Source of the DNA: Sphaerochaetaceae bacterium
GTDB taxonomy: Bacteria; Spirochaetota; Spirochaetia; Sphaerochaetales; Sphaerochaetaceae
Assembly (NCBI GenBank): GCA_028532915.1
Contig: JAQQAI010000089.1
Location: 62,001 to 126,000, forward strand
DNA: 64,000 bases
Reading direction: 5' to 3'
A model generated the notes under the pieces. The model searched no databases. It was given only the letters and a program-made list of their open reading frames with translations, and was not told the origin of the DNA. Both the position numbers and the translations under genes were made by a program. This document shows, piece by piece, positions 54,170 through 62,811 of this stretch (positions are counted from its first letter, which is position 1; each line of letters starts with the position of its first letter).

Positions 54170-56647
54170 TTGAACAAAATTGATGTTACTTCCCTGTTCG
54201 GGAACAAATTGCTGTCTGTAACAAACCCTGCACGCTATATCGGCGGAGAATATGTGTATGGAAAAAAACAGACGTGCACTGATGATTCTTTCAAAGTGGG
54301 ATTATGCTTTCCTGATCTGTATGAGATCGGAATGTCGAACAATTCTATGAGAATACTCTATGATATGATTTGTCAGTCTCCAAATGAGATGATATGCGAC
54401 AGGGTCTTCTCTGTAGCACCCGACTTTGAAGATCTTCTAAGAGACCATGACATTCCTTTGTATACTCTTCAGCACGGAATCGCTTTAAGTGAACTTGATG
54501 TTCTCGGATTCTCCGTAGGCTACGAGCTTGCTGCGACCAACATCCTTCAGGTGCTTGAACTCGGAAAGATTCCTCTCCATAACGATCAGAGGACGACAGA
54601 TCATCCAATCGTTCTTGCAGGAGGGCCTGCCATCACCAATCCTCTACCGTTTTCTCCTTTTATCGACTTCGTCTACATCGGAGAAGCAGAGAATGGTCTT
54701 GTCGAGATTCTCGGCCGGATAAAAAGGATGAAAAGCGAAGGACTGAACAGAAAAGAGATCATCAGTAATCTCGAAAAGTTCGAAATGCTCTGGTATAAGG
54801 GGAAGAATAAAGCTGTCAGGGCCATCGATGACTCGTTCAGCGGGAAAGAAGATACGAAAACAGCTAATTTTGTTATGCCTCATTTCAAGGTCGCCCAGGA
54901 CAACGGCGTCGTCGAGATAATGAGAGGTTGTCCCAACGGATGCCGTTTCTGTCATGCAGGTCAATTCTACAAGCCATTCAGACAAAAGAGTTTTTCAAAT
55001 ATTTATGATGAAGTTATCCAGCAGGTGAAGGATTTCGGATATAGAGAAATCACCCTTTCCTCCCTCTCATCGGGGGACCATCCTCAACTTGAATCGATAT
55101 TTACCCGTCTCAATGATGATTTCTCTCAGTACAATGTTTCCTTCTCTCTCCCTTCTTTGAAAGTAAGTTCATTCTCTTTGTCTATTCTGGAGAAGATGCA
55201 GAAGGTCAGAAGATCAGGTTTGACATTCGCCATAGAGACTCCTCTTGAACAATGGCAGAAAGCAATGAATAAGGAAGTCCCTGTTGAACAGGTAATATCG
55301 ATCATACTTGAAGCGAAAAAACGCGGGTGGAAACTCGCTAAATTCTATTTTATGGTGGGACTTCCGTTCGTTGATCCGCAAAAGGAAATAGATGCGATCG
55401 TAACGTACATAAAAACGATAAAAGAAAAGACGAATATCGGAATGAATCTGAATATAGGGACATTCATCCCCAAAGCTCACACTCCGTTCCAGTGGGCGCC
55501 CCAGATGAGAAAAGAGGCGAGCAGGGAACATCTCATCGCGATCAAAAAAAGATTGACAGGTGAGGTAAGAGGAGTGAAAGTCTCCTATCATGAGCCGTAT
55601 GTATCCTATCTTGAAGGAATCATTTCCCGGGGTGATGAAAGAGTGGGGGATCTCATTGAACAGGCGTACCTGAAAGGATGCCGGCTTGATGCATGGCAGG
55701 AACACCTACGTCAGGATATCTGGGATGAAGTGATTGAGAAATCAGGCCTTGATATCGATGCACTCATGTATAACGGATATTCTCTAGATGATCCTCTTCC
55801 ATGGGATTCGGTTTCTCTTCTTGTTTCCAAAGCATATTTGAAAAAGGAATGGGTGAACGCAAAGGAATCTGTGATAACGGAAAAATGCTGCAGTGACTGC
55901 CGGGATCTTTGCGGCGTGTGTTCTTCAGAACACCAAGTGCACTCTCTTGATGGAAAAATGAACGAAAGTGACGAAGTTAAGAGAATAGGCAATCTGCGAG
56001 TCACCGATAAAAAAGCTCCTGTCATATTCATCTACGAGAAAAAGGATAAGGCTGTTTATCTATCACATATAAATGTGATGAGGGCGTTCGAACAGACGTT
56101 CCAGCGCGCTTCGCTCGATGTGGCCTTTACCGAAGGCTATAATCCGAAACCGAAAATGGAATTCGTGAATCCTCTGGCTACAGGAGTGAGCGGATCAAAT
56201 GAAGTGATGTGTGTCGAGATCTACGGTTCAGCGGACCTTGATCCTGAACAGACGCTTGATGCATTGAATACCTATTCTCCCGACGGTTTCAATTTCAAGA
56301 GTATGCAGGTTATCAATACCGACAGAAGGGTGACTTTATCAAAATATATGGGCGGAAGCGTCTATACAATAAAAGAAGTAGATGATCCTGAGATGAGAGA
56401 ATCTCTCGATAATCTGTCAAAGAGCTGTTCCAAAATGGCAAATGTTGCGCGTCTGAAGATTAAAGGTGAGACTGTCTACACCGTGATAATCAAAGGAGAA
56501 AAGAATCCTTTGAAGCATCTTTTTTCAAAAGACCGGGACAAGTTCGATCTGCTTTCCCATATGCATATGCATAGAGAGATGCTCTTTCGCGGAGAATGGA
56601 AAGAGCATCCCGATGATTACACATCCATTGCGGAAATATGGCAGTAG
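54170..56647 (+). CDS. Radical SAM protein (TIGR03960 type) fused to DUF2344/TIGR03936 domain
   Basis: The 825-residue protein starts with TTG. Its N-terminal half has a B12-binding-like fold (LYEIGMSNNSMRILYDMI, VLAGGPAITNPLPFSPFID), then the radical SAM motif GCPNGCRFCHAGQFYKP, giving the CxxxCxxC cluster. A cysteine group (CCSDCRDLCGVC) precedes the C-terminal domain YEKKDKAVYLSHINVMRAFEQTFQRA, of the DUF2344 type. In other bacteria these are often two genes near RNase G. The fusion and its place after rnpB suggest an RNA role, but the substrate is unknown. Confidence 0.9.
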   Translation: MNKIDVTSLFGNKLLSVTNPARYIGGEYVYGKKQTCTDDSFKVGLCFPDLYEIGMSNNSMRILYDMICQSPNEMICDRVFSVAPDFEDLLRDHDIPLYTLQHGIALSELDVLGFSVGYELAATNILQVLELGKIPLHNDQRTTDHPIVLAGGPAITNPLPFSPFIDFVYIGEAENGLVEILGRIKRMKSEGLNRKEIISNLEKFEMLWYKGKNKAVRAIDDSFSGKEDTKTANFVMPHFKVAQDNGVVEIMRGCPNGCRFCHAGQFYKPFRQKSFSNIYDEVIQQVKDFGYREITLSSLSSGDHPQLESIFTRLNDDFSQYNVSFSLPSLKVSSFSLSILEKMQKVRRSGLTFAIETPLEQWQKAMNKEVPVEQVISIILEAKKRGWKLAKFYFMVGLPFVDPQKEIDAIVTYIKTIKEKTNIGMNLNIGTFIPKAHTPFQWAPQMRKEASREHLIAIKKRLTGEVRGVKVSYHEPYVSYLEGIISRGDERVGDLIEQAYLKGCRLDAWQEHLRQDIWDEVIEKSGLDIDALMYNGYSLDDPLPWDSVSLLVSKAYLKKEWVNAKESVITEKCCSDCRDLCGVCSSEHQVHSLDGKMNESDEVKRIGNLRVTDKKAPVIFIYEKKDKAVYLSHINVMRAFEQTFQRASLDVAFTEGYNPKPKMEFVNPLATGVSGSNEVMCVEIYGSADLDPEQTLDALNTYSPDGFNFKSMQVINTDRRVTLSKYMGGSVYTIKEVDDPEMRESLDNLSKSCSKMANVARLKIKGETVYTVIIKGEKNPLKHLFSKDRDKFDLLSHMHMHREMLFRGEWKEHPDDYTSIAEIWQ

Positions 56648-58611
56648 TAATAATGGGTAGGTGAGACCTGAACAAGAGGCGGGGCCTGCTGTTCACAGAT
56701 GGGCCCTACCTGTTTATGACATCTTCCGGCGAAAGGACATCCTGTGATCTTCTTTGATGGATTGGGAAGATTTCCTTCCAGTTCGATGGCGACATTTCTT
56801 TTTGTCGGGTCGACTTCAGGCACAGCAGAAAGTAACGCTTCAGTATACGGATGGTAGGGCGGTGCCATGACTTCATCCCGGGTTCCGTATTCGGCGATCT
56901 TTCCTGCGTACATTACCATGATATTATCACTGAGATAGTTGATCACATTCAGATCATGGGAGATGAACATGTATGCGGCATGAGATTCGATCTGCAGTTC
57001 GTTCAGCAGATTGAGCACAGACGCCTGAACACTCACATCGAGAGCGCTTGTAGGCTCATCGCAGACAACAAGCTGCGGATGGATAGTCAATGCACGCGCA
57101 ATAGCGACTCTCTGCTGTTCTCCACCGCTGAGCTGCCTTGGTTTCTTTGTCAGGTACTCTTTTCCGAGATCAACTTTTTTCAGCATGTCTATGATGATCT
57201 TCTTGCGCTTGTTCTTATCAGATTCCATCCCGAGTTTCTTCATGGGACGATCGATGATCTGCTGTACCGTGTGGCTCGGATTGAGAGACCTTCCCGGATT
57301 CTGGAAAATAAGCTGAATGTCTTTCAGCGTCTCCTTGTCACGTTTTTTCCATGTCAGAGAGATGTCTTTGCCGTTGAATATAATCTTTCCGGCAGTGGGC
57401 TTATACAGTCCGCTGACCATATGCCCTGTTGTCGATTTCCCGCAACCCGATTCCCCGACGATTCCGAGTACTGAACCGGATTGGACCGACACATCAATTC
57501 CGTTGACTGCGTAGACTTTCTTCCTCGTACCGTAAACTTTGGTGAGTGAATCGAGTGAGATGATCTCTTTTTCTTCGTCCTGAACTTCTTCTACCGTCTT
57601 TTTGACTTTCTTTACAGGTTTAACGACCTTGTCGGGAATATCTGTCGCGTATGCGCGGTCACAGGCAGCGATATGATCAGGACCGACTTCACGCATGCGG
57701 TACAACTGTTCGCAGGTATCGTTCTTCTTCTCGCATCTATCGGCGAACGGACATCCTTTCTCACTTGCTCCCCGTTTTTTCACATACCCTTTTATGCTGT
57801 TGAGCTTCGTGTTTTCCTTCACGACGCCCTTTCTCGGCATGCAGTTGATAAGTGCACGGGTATAGGGATGTGTAGGGTGGTTGAAGATCTCCTGTTTGGG
57901 ACCTTTTTCGACAATCTCGCCGTTGTACATCACGATGATCTGTTCGGCGACCTTGTTGATGACTCCCATATCATGAGATATGTAAATAAGAGACATATGA
58001 AGTTTATCACGCAACGCCTTGATTGAATCGAGTATCACAGCTTCGGTAGTCACATCCAAAGCAGTAGTAGGTTCATCAAGTATCATCAAATCAGGTTTAC
58101 ACAGAAGAGCCATCGCGATACATACACGCTGCTGGATACCACCGCTTATCTGATGAGGATATCTGTTTACAATCGCTTTCACATCACCGAGATTCATCAG
58201 CTCCAATGCCTCCAAAGAGGCTTTCCTTGCATCGGCTTTCGAGAGTTTCTGATGATGTATTCCTACCTCATCAAGCTGGAAGCCGATAGTATGAGCGGGA
58301 TTAAGAGAAGAGTAGGGGTTCTGAAATACCATTGCGATGCGGTTTCCGCGTACTGCTTCCATCTCTTTATCACTTTTCTGCAGAAGGTCGTCACCTTTAA
58401 AGATCACCTTCCCGTCTACCTGGGCATTCGAAGGAAGATACTTCATTACCGAATAACTCAGTGTGCTTTTCCCGCATCCTGATTCTCCGATGATACCGAT
58501 TGATTCATCGTATCCCAACGAGAAGGAGACATCATTCACTGCCGTGAACAACCCGTCAAACGTGGAAAAGCGGATATTTAAATTCTGTATATCTAATATA
58601 TTATCTTTCAT
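56617..58611 (-). CDS. Peptide ABC transporter ATPase, fused DppD-DppF type
   Basis: The 664-residue protein has two ABC domains: GESGCGKSTLSYSVMKYLP, ISGGIQQRVCIAMALL and MILDEPTTALDVTTE in the first, and GESGCGKSTTGHMVSGLYKP, LSGGEQQRVAIARALT and VVCDEPTSALDVSVQA in the second. Each domain ends with a peptide-transporter cysteine cluster (GCPFADRCEKKNDTCEQ and GCPFAGRCHKQVGPICEQ). In most bacteria these are two genes. The ATG 58611 lies inside the end of oppC; its 3' end overlaps the radical SAM gene by 31 bases. Confidence 0.94.
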   Translation of the reverse strand: MKDNILDIQNLNIRFSTFDGLFTAVNDVSFSLGYDESIGIIGESGCGKSTLSYSVMKYLPSNAQVDGKVIFKGDDLLQKSDKEMEAVRGNRIAMVFQNPYSSLNPAHTIGFQLDEVGIHHQKLSKADARKASLEALELMNLGDVKAIVNRYPHQISGGIQQRVCIAMALLCKPDLMILDEPTTALDVTTEAVILDSIKALRDKLHMSLIYISHDMGVINKVAEQIIVMYNGEIVEKGPKQEIFNHPTHPYTRALINCMPRKGVVKENTKLNSIKGYVKKRGASEKGCPFADRCEKKNDTCEQLYRMREVGPDHIAACDRAYATDIPDKVVKPVKKVKKTVEEVQDEEKEIISLDSLTKVYGTRKKVYAVNGIDVSVQSGSVLGIVGESGCGKSTTGHMVSGLYKPTAGKIIFNGKDISLTWKKRDKETLKDIQLIFQNPGRSLNPSHTVQQIIDRPMKKLGMESDKNKRKKIIIDMLKKVDLGKEYLTKKPRQLSGGEQQRVAIARALTIHPQLVVCDEPTSALDVSVQASVLNLLNELQIESHAAYMFISHDLNVINYLSDNIMVMYAGKIAEYGTRDEVMAPPYHPYTEALLSAVPEVDPTKRNVAIELEGNLPNPSKKITGCPFAGRCHKQVGPICEQQAPPLVQVSPTHYYYCHISAMDV

Positions 58612-59431
58612 GTACCAATACCTTACTGACGAAATCGGAGAAAATTGAGATTGCAATCACTAAAGAAGCGATCGCAAGGGCAGGGAACAAGACTGTCCAT
58701 GGTGCCTGCGCAATGATAGGTTTATTCTCGATTACCATCATACCCCAGTCCGGAGTGGGAGGCTGTAGTCCGACACCTAAAAATCCCAAAGATGCGACCA
58801 TCATGATCGAATAGGCGAACCTTGCAGTAGCCTCTACGATGATCGGTCCTGTCGTGTTAGGGAGGATTTCCACGAACATGATATAAAAATGGCTTTCTCC
58901 TCTGATTCGGGCAGCCGAGACATACTCCTGACTCTTTTCAGTAAGCAGAACACCTCGTGATACCCTGGCTGTTGCCGGAACGAATGCGATCGAGACGATC
59001 AATGTAAGAGAGAATATCGTCGAATCGCCGAGGATTCCGAGAACCACCATCGAAAGCACAAGAGGGGGAATGGCCATGAGAATATCCATCGCTCTCAAGA
59101 AAATCGTATCTGTCAGACCGCCGAAATAACCGGCTGAAAAACCTATAAGGATTCCGATGAGCGTGGAGACGATAGATGTGAACAAAGCTACAGTCAGAAT
59201 TGACCTGCTGCCGACAACGATTCTGGAGAGGATGTCTCTTCCAAGACTGTCGGTTCCCAAGATATGTCCATTCTCTCCAGGTCTCGCCATCTGGTGGTCG
59301 CTGTCAAGCTGGGTATACGTATAATTGAGCATACTCGGGCCGAAGGCGGCGGCAAAGATCCATAAAAGGATGACGACAATCCCTACGATCGCCAGAGGAT
59401 GTTTCCTGAGCTGGTAAATAAAGTACTTCAT
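58601..59431 (-). CDS. Peptide ABC transporter permease OppC/DppC type
   Basis: The 276-residue protein has about six membrane helices and the EAA loop AARIRGESHFYIMFVEILPNT, with GHILGTDSLGRDILSRI, a typical OppC segment. It overlaps oppB by four bases and the fused ATPase gene by eleven. Confidence 0.94.
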   Translation of the reverse strand: MKYFIYQLRKHPLAIVGIVVILLWIFAAAFGPSMLNYTYTQLDSDHQMARPGENGHILGTDSLGRDILSRIVVGSRSILTVALFTSIVSTLIGILIGFSAGYFGGLTDTIFLRAMDILMAIPPLVLSMVVLGILGDSTIFSLTLIVSIAFVPATARVSRGVLLTEKSQEYVSAARIRGESHFYIMFVEILPNTTGPIIVEATARFAYSIMMVASLGFLGVGLQPPTPDWGMMVIENKPIIAQAPWTVLFPALAIASLVIAISIFSDFVSKVLVHER

Positions 59432-60396
59432 CGCTGTCCTCCTGCGAACCTGACTCTCGGGTTCAGATAACTGTAAAGAAGATCGGTAATCATCGTTGAA
59501 ACCGAGTAGATTACTGTGATCAGAAGAACACAGGCCTCGATAAGAGGTACATCACGGGTTTTGATGGCCGTCATCAATAGTGAACCCATTCCGGGAAATC
59601 CGAACAGGGTCTCTACGACGATGAGACCGCCGAACAGCCACCCCATATTCATTCCTATGATGGTGATAGTAGGAAGCAGGGCATTTTTCAATGCATGTCT
59701 GAAAATAACATACCTTCGCGGCATACCTTTGAGTGTCGCAGCTCTGATATAGTCTGAATTCATCACGATGATCATCGATGAACGCTGCATCCTCGATATA
59801 TATCCGAACATGACGAATGTGATCGAGAGGGCAGGGAGTATGACGATATCAAGGTTTTCAAAGAGTGATTCGCCGATTGGAATCACACTGACGATTGGGA
59901 AAACTTTCATCTGTACCGCAAAGATAGAGATAAGAAAGACCCCTGATACAAATTCAGGTAACGCCATGGTAGCCAGACCAAAAAAAGAAATAATCGAGTC
60001 GGTGACTGTTTTTTCTTTTACTCCGGCAAGGACCCCGAAAAAGATCGAGAGAGGTACGAACAGGATGAAAGCCGCAAATGCAAGTATAAGAGAATGTCCG
60101 ACTCTCCTCCACAGGATGGAGTTGATCGTAACACCCTGCATATAAATGGATTCACCCAGATCACCCTGAATGACGTTAACGACCCACCTGCCGTATCTGA
60201 CAAGCACAGGATCATTCAGTCCTCTGGATTCTCTGAGTGCCGCTACCGATTCTTCGGTAGCACTCTGGCCTAAAATCATCTGGGCTACATCTCCCGGCAT
60301 GATTTCGACCAGCATGAATATAATAAATGACATGACCAGTAAGGTCGCTAAAAGCGACCCTACCTTTCTGATGATGATCTGAATAAAGTTGTTCAT
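59428..60396 (-). CDS. Peptide ABC transporter permease OppB/DppB type
   Basis: The 322-residue membrane protein starts MNNFIQIIIRKVGSLLATLL and has GLNDPVLVRYGRWVVNVIQGDLGES and the EAA loop RAATLKGMPRRYVIFRHALKNALLP. It forms the translocation path with the OppC protein. Its start overlaps the stop of the binding-protein gene (ATGA). Confidence 0.94.
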   Translation of the reverse strand: MNNFIQIIIRKVGSLLATLLVMSFIIFMLVEIMPGDVAQMILGQSATEESVAALRESRGLNDPVLVRYGRWVVNVIQGDLGESIYMQGVTINSILWRRVGHSLILAFAAFILFVPLSIFFGVLAGVKEKTVTDSIISFFGLATMALPEFVSGVFLISIFAVQMKVFPIVSVIPIGESLFENLDIVILPALSITFVMFGYISRMQRSSMIIVMNSDYIRAATLKGMPRRYVIFRHALKNALLPTITIIGMNMGWLFGGLIVVETLFGFPGMGSLLMTAIKTRDVPLIEACVLLITVIYSVSTMITDLLYSYLNPRVRFAGGQR

Positions 60397-61913
60397 TTGA
60401 TATCCATGTATTTGTATTGTGGGAGCATAGAGATAGGTTGTCTGTAATTGACAACTCTATTATTGACAGCTACAAGATACGGGACCTGCACATTGATGAT
60501 TGTTCCCTCATCATAGAAGATCTTCTGCAGCTCATGATAATAACCGAGTCTTACATCAGGATCCACTTCAGACCTGATCTTATCGATCAGCACATCGACT
60601 TCAGGGATATTGATATGAGATTCGTTCCATGATGCATCGGATCTGAAGGCATAGTTGAGAAGCATCGAGATGTCTGCACGTGCACCCCATCCTGTGATAC
60701 ACATCGGAGCTTTGAGCCAGTACTGGGAAAGATAGATATCTCGTGTATATCCTTTGAGTTCAAGATTGAAACCGGCCGGTGCCGAAAGTTCTTTTATCGT
60801 CTGGGCAAGTTCCTTTCCGAACGGATGATCGCTTGCAAAATAGAGATCGACCGTCACACCGTCAGGATACCCTGCCTGAGTAAGAAGTTCTTTCGCTTTT
60901 TCGATATTGCGTTCACGAAGAGGAAGATCGAGATACTCGGCCTGATTATTCATCACGGGAACTTCGTTATAGAATATACCTTCGTTCAGCTCCATCTGGG
61001 CAACGCTCTTTGCGATCACCTCAGGGTCCATGGTGTATTTGAAAGCAAGTCGGACACGATTATCATCGAACGGCTCCATTCCCTGTACAAGTGAGATGAA
61101 TCTGTGCTCCTGATAAGGTGCGATCACGGAAAGGTCTCCGTTTGAAGCCAGTCTGTTTTTGATCACAGGAGTAACGAAAGGAACGATGTCTACGCGATCT
61201 GCTTCAAGCATTGAAATTGAAGCTTCGATATCAGGGACGAAGTAGATGATGATCTTGTCGAGTTTCGGAAGAGCTGGATCCCAGTATTCGGTATTCTTAA
61301 CAAGAAGAGCGGATTCTTTCGGAATCAGCTGTTCCATCTTGAACGGACCGGTACCCATAGGCTTCGATTCACCTTTTGATGCGTAATCATAATCGCTAGA
61401 TAACATCATCATATTGTAATCGGTCATGAGGTAGATGAAAGTCGGTCTCGATTCTTTCAGTTTTATCTCGACTTTATACGGATCGATGATATTGATCGAT
61501 TCAACGATGGCGAAATCGTTCTTTTTGAGGTGTCCTACCGCAGGGTCCTGAGTTCTTTCAATGGTGAATTTCAGATCCTCAGCGTCGAATGTGCTTCCGT
61601 CATGGAATGTAACACCTTCCCGTAAAGTGAATATCCAGCTCTTTCCATCCGAAGTTTCCCACGATGTTGCCAGAACAGGATCCAGCTCTCCGGTTTCGGG
61701 ATTGATTTCTACAAGATATTCATAAATTGAAGAATTGAGGGAAAACACCTGACCATCCCAGGAACCCGGAGTAATCAGTCCGGGAACCTGACTGGCAACC
61801 CTGACTACCTTTTCCTCAACATCCTGTGAAGATTCCTTGTCTCCTCCGGCAAAGATGAGAGACGCCGGAAGCAAGAGAAGACACAAGGCCGCAAATAGTG
61901 TACGTTTGTTCAT
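60393..61913 (-). CDS. Peptide ABC transporter substrate-binding protein (family 5), first copy
   Basis: The 506-residue protein has a signal peptide (MNKRTLFAALCLLLLPASLIFA) without a lipobox cysteine. Family 5 features include ISIYEYLVEINPETGELDPVLATSWE-like segments, WIFTLREGVTFHDGSTFDAEDLKFTI and ERTQDPAVGHL. The ATG at 61913 follows AGGAGGAAAT. Closest partner by sequence is the paralogue at 62812, which shares long blocks such as MGTGPFK and ESALLVKN. Confidence 0.94.
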   Translation of the reverse strand: MNKRTLFAALCLLLLPASLIFAGGDKESSQDVEEKVVRVASQVPGLITPGSWDGQVFSLNSSIYEYLVEINPETGELDPVLATSWETSDGKSWIFTLREGVTFHDGSTFDAEDLKFTIERTQDPAVGHLKKNDFAIVESINIIDPYKVEIKLKESRPTFIYLMTDYNMMMLSSDYDYASKGESKPMGTGPFKMEQLIPKESALLVKNTEYWDPALPKLDKIIIYFVPDIEASISMLEADRVDIVPFVTPVIKNRLASNGDLSVIAPYQEHRFISLVQGMEPFDDNRVRLAFKYTMDPEVIAKSVAQMELNEGIFYNEVPVMNNQAEYLDLPLRERNIEKAKELLTQAGYPDGVTVDLYFASDHPFGKELAQTIKELSAPAGFNLELKGYTRDIYLSQYWLKAPMCITGWGARADISMLLNYAFRSDASWNESHINIPEVDVLIDKIRSEVDPDVRLGYYHELQKIFYDEGTIINVQVPYLVAVNNRVVNYRQPISMLPQYKYMDIK

Positions 61914-61939
61914 ATTTCCTCCTGAAAAAATGATTGATT

Positions 61940-62028
61940 GTTTGAATTGCACATAGTGAAAAATGGGCGGTTACACACCTTTCCTGCATTAAAAAAAGAG
62001 AAAGCAGGAAGTCTAAGGCAATTCAAAC
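61940..62028 (-). promoter_or_regulatory. Structured 5' leader of the oppABCDF operon
   Basis: In the minus-strand transcript GGTTTGAATTGC near the start (62028-62018, core GTTTGAATTGC) pairs with GCAATTCAAAC (61950-61940), an 11-bp closing stem. Inside, TTCCTGC (62010-62004) and GCAGGAA (61987-61981) form a second stem around a U-rich loop. The leader is about 119 bases and ends 27 bases before the oppA start with AGGAGG. It fits a regulatory RNA or twin operator. Confidence 0.5.
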
Positions 62029-62038
62029 CGACAACCTT

Positions 62039-62068
62039 ATTATCTTATATAATATGGCAGATTGTCAA
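62039..62068 (-). promoter_or_regulatory. Promoter of the oppABCDF operon
   Basis: On the minus strand TTGACA (62068-62063), an 18-base spacer and GATAAT (62044-62039) give a good sigma-70 promoter with a predicted start near 62032, so the stem above begins at about +4. Confidence 0.6.
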
Positions 62069-62136
62069 GGAAAGGTAAAATGAATATACACATGTATAGT
62101 ATATAAGGAATAATCACAGATAGGGGGCTATCTTCA

Positions 62137-62799
62137 TCATGATTGGAGCAGTTTGAACACACTTTCCTTTGTGTCCGGTTTACCAACTATCACCAGCATA
62201 TCATTTGCTTTCAGAGGTTCATCAGGACCGGGAGATAGCAGTATTTTATATTGCCGTCTGATAGCGATGACTGTAGCTTTCGTTATCTGCCAGAAATTGA
62301 GGGCGCTGAGTGTTTTTCCTATGCAGAGCGAGTGTTCCGGAACCGAACATTCATAGGTGTAAAAAGGATTGCTTGCAATGAAATGCTCAGTTGAATCGAC
62401 AAGAGAATTTGTGAGGTCCATCAGCTCTTCATAGGCGTCTTTCTGGGATTTGTAGATCTCATGCATTCGTTTGAGCAGCTCTCTTCTTTTATCTCTGGTA
62501 GAATTGCGTTCCACATAACGCGAAGCGTTCTCCTTTGATTTGACGACAACACCGCTGTTCTGATGAACACTGACAACTTTCATATCTTCAAGAAGAGAGA
62601 AAGAGCGGCGTATCGTCTCGGGTGAAACACCGTATTCACTGCTCATGATCGATCGTCCGGATAACCGTTTGCCTTCATGAATATCACCGTTGGCGATGCG
62701 ATGAGCGATATCCTGTGCTATCTTCACATAGGTAGGATCCTGATCACGTTTCTTTCTTCTCGGTTTGTCGATTGATGTGATATTCTTGTGTTCTTCCAT
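62137..62799 (-). CDS. GntR-type winged-helix regulator with RCK_C (TrkA_C) domain, BusR-like
   Basis: The 220-residue protein has three parts. Residues about 20-85 are a GntR winged helix (IAQDIAHRIANGDIHEGKRL, SSEYGVSPETIRRSFSLLEDMKVV). A helical linker follows (about 90-130). Residues 150-218 are an RCK_C domain (IGKTLSALNFWQITKATVIAIRR, then LKANDMLVIVGKP). This is the layout of BusR, a c-di-AMP-sensing repressor of osmolyte transport in streptococci and lactococci. Here it is sandwiched between two peptide-binding-protein genes. ATG 62799 follows AAGGTG by eight bases; an upstream GTG at 62808 is also in frame. Confidence 0.88.
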   Translation of the reverse strand: MEEHKNITSIDKPRRKKRDQDPTYVKIAQDIAHRIANGDIHEGKRLSGRSIMSSEYGVSPETIRRSFSLLEDMKVVSVHQNSGVVVKSKENASRYVERNSTRDKRRELLKRMHEIYKSQKDAYEELMDLTNSLVDSTEHFIASNPFYTYECSVPEHSLCIGKTLSALNFWQITKATVIAIRRQYKILLSPGPDEPLKANDMLVIVGKPDTKESVFKLLQS

Positions 62800-62811
62800 C
62801 GTTTGCACACC

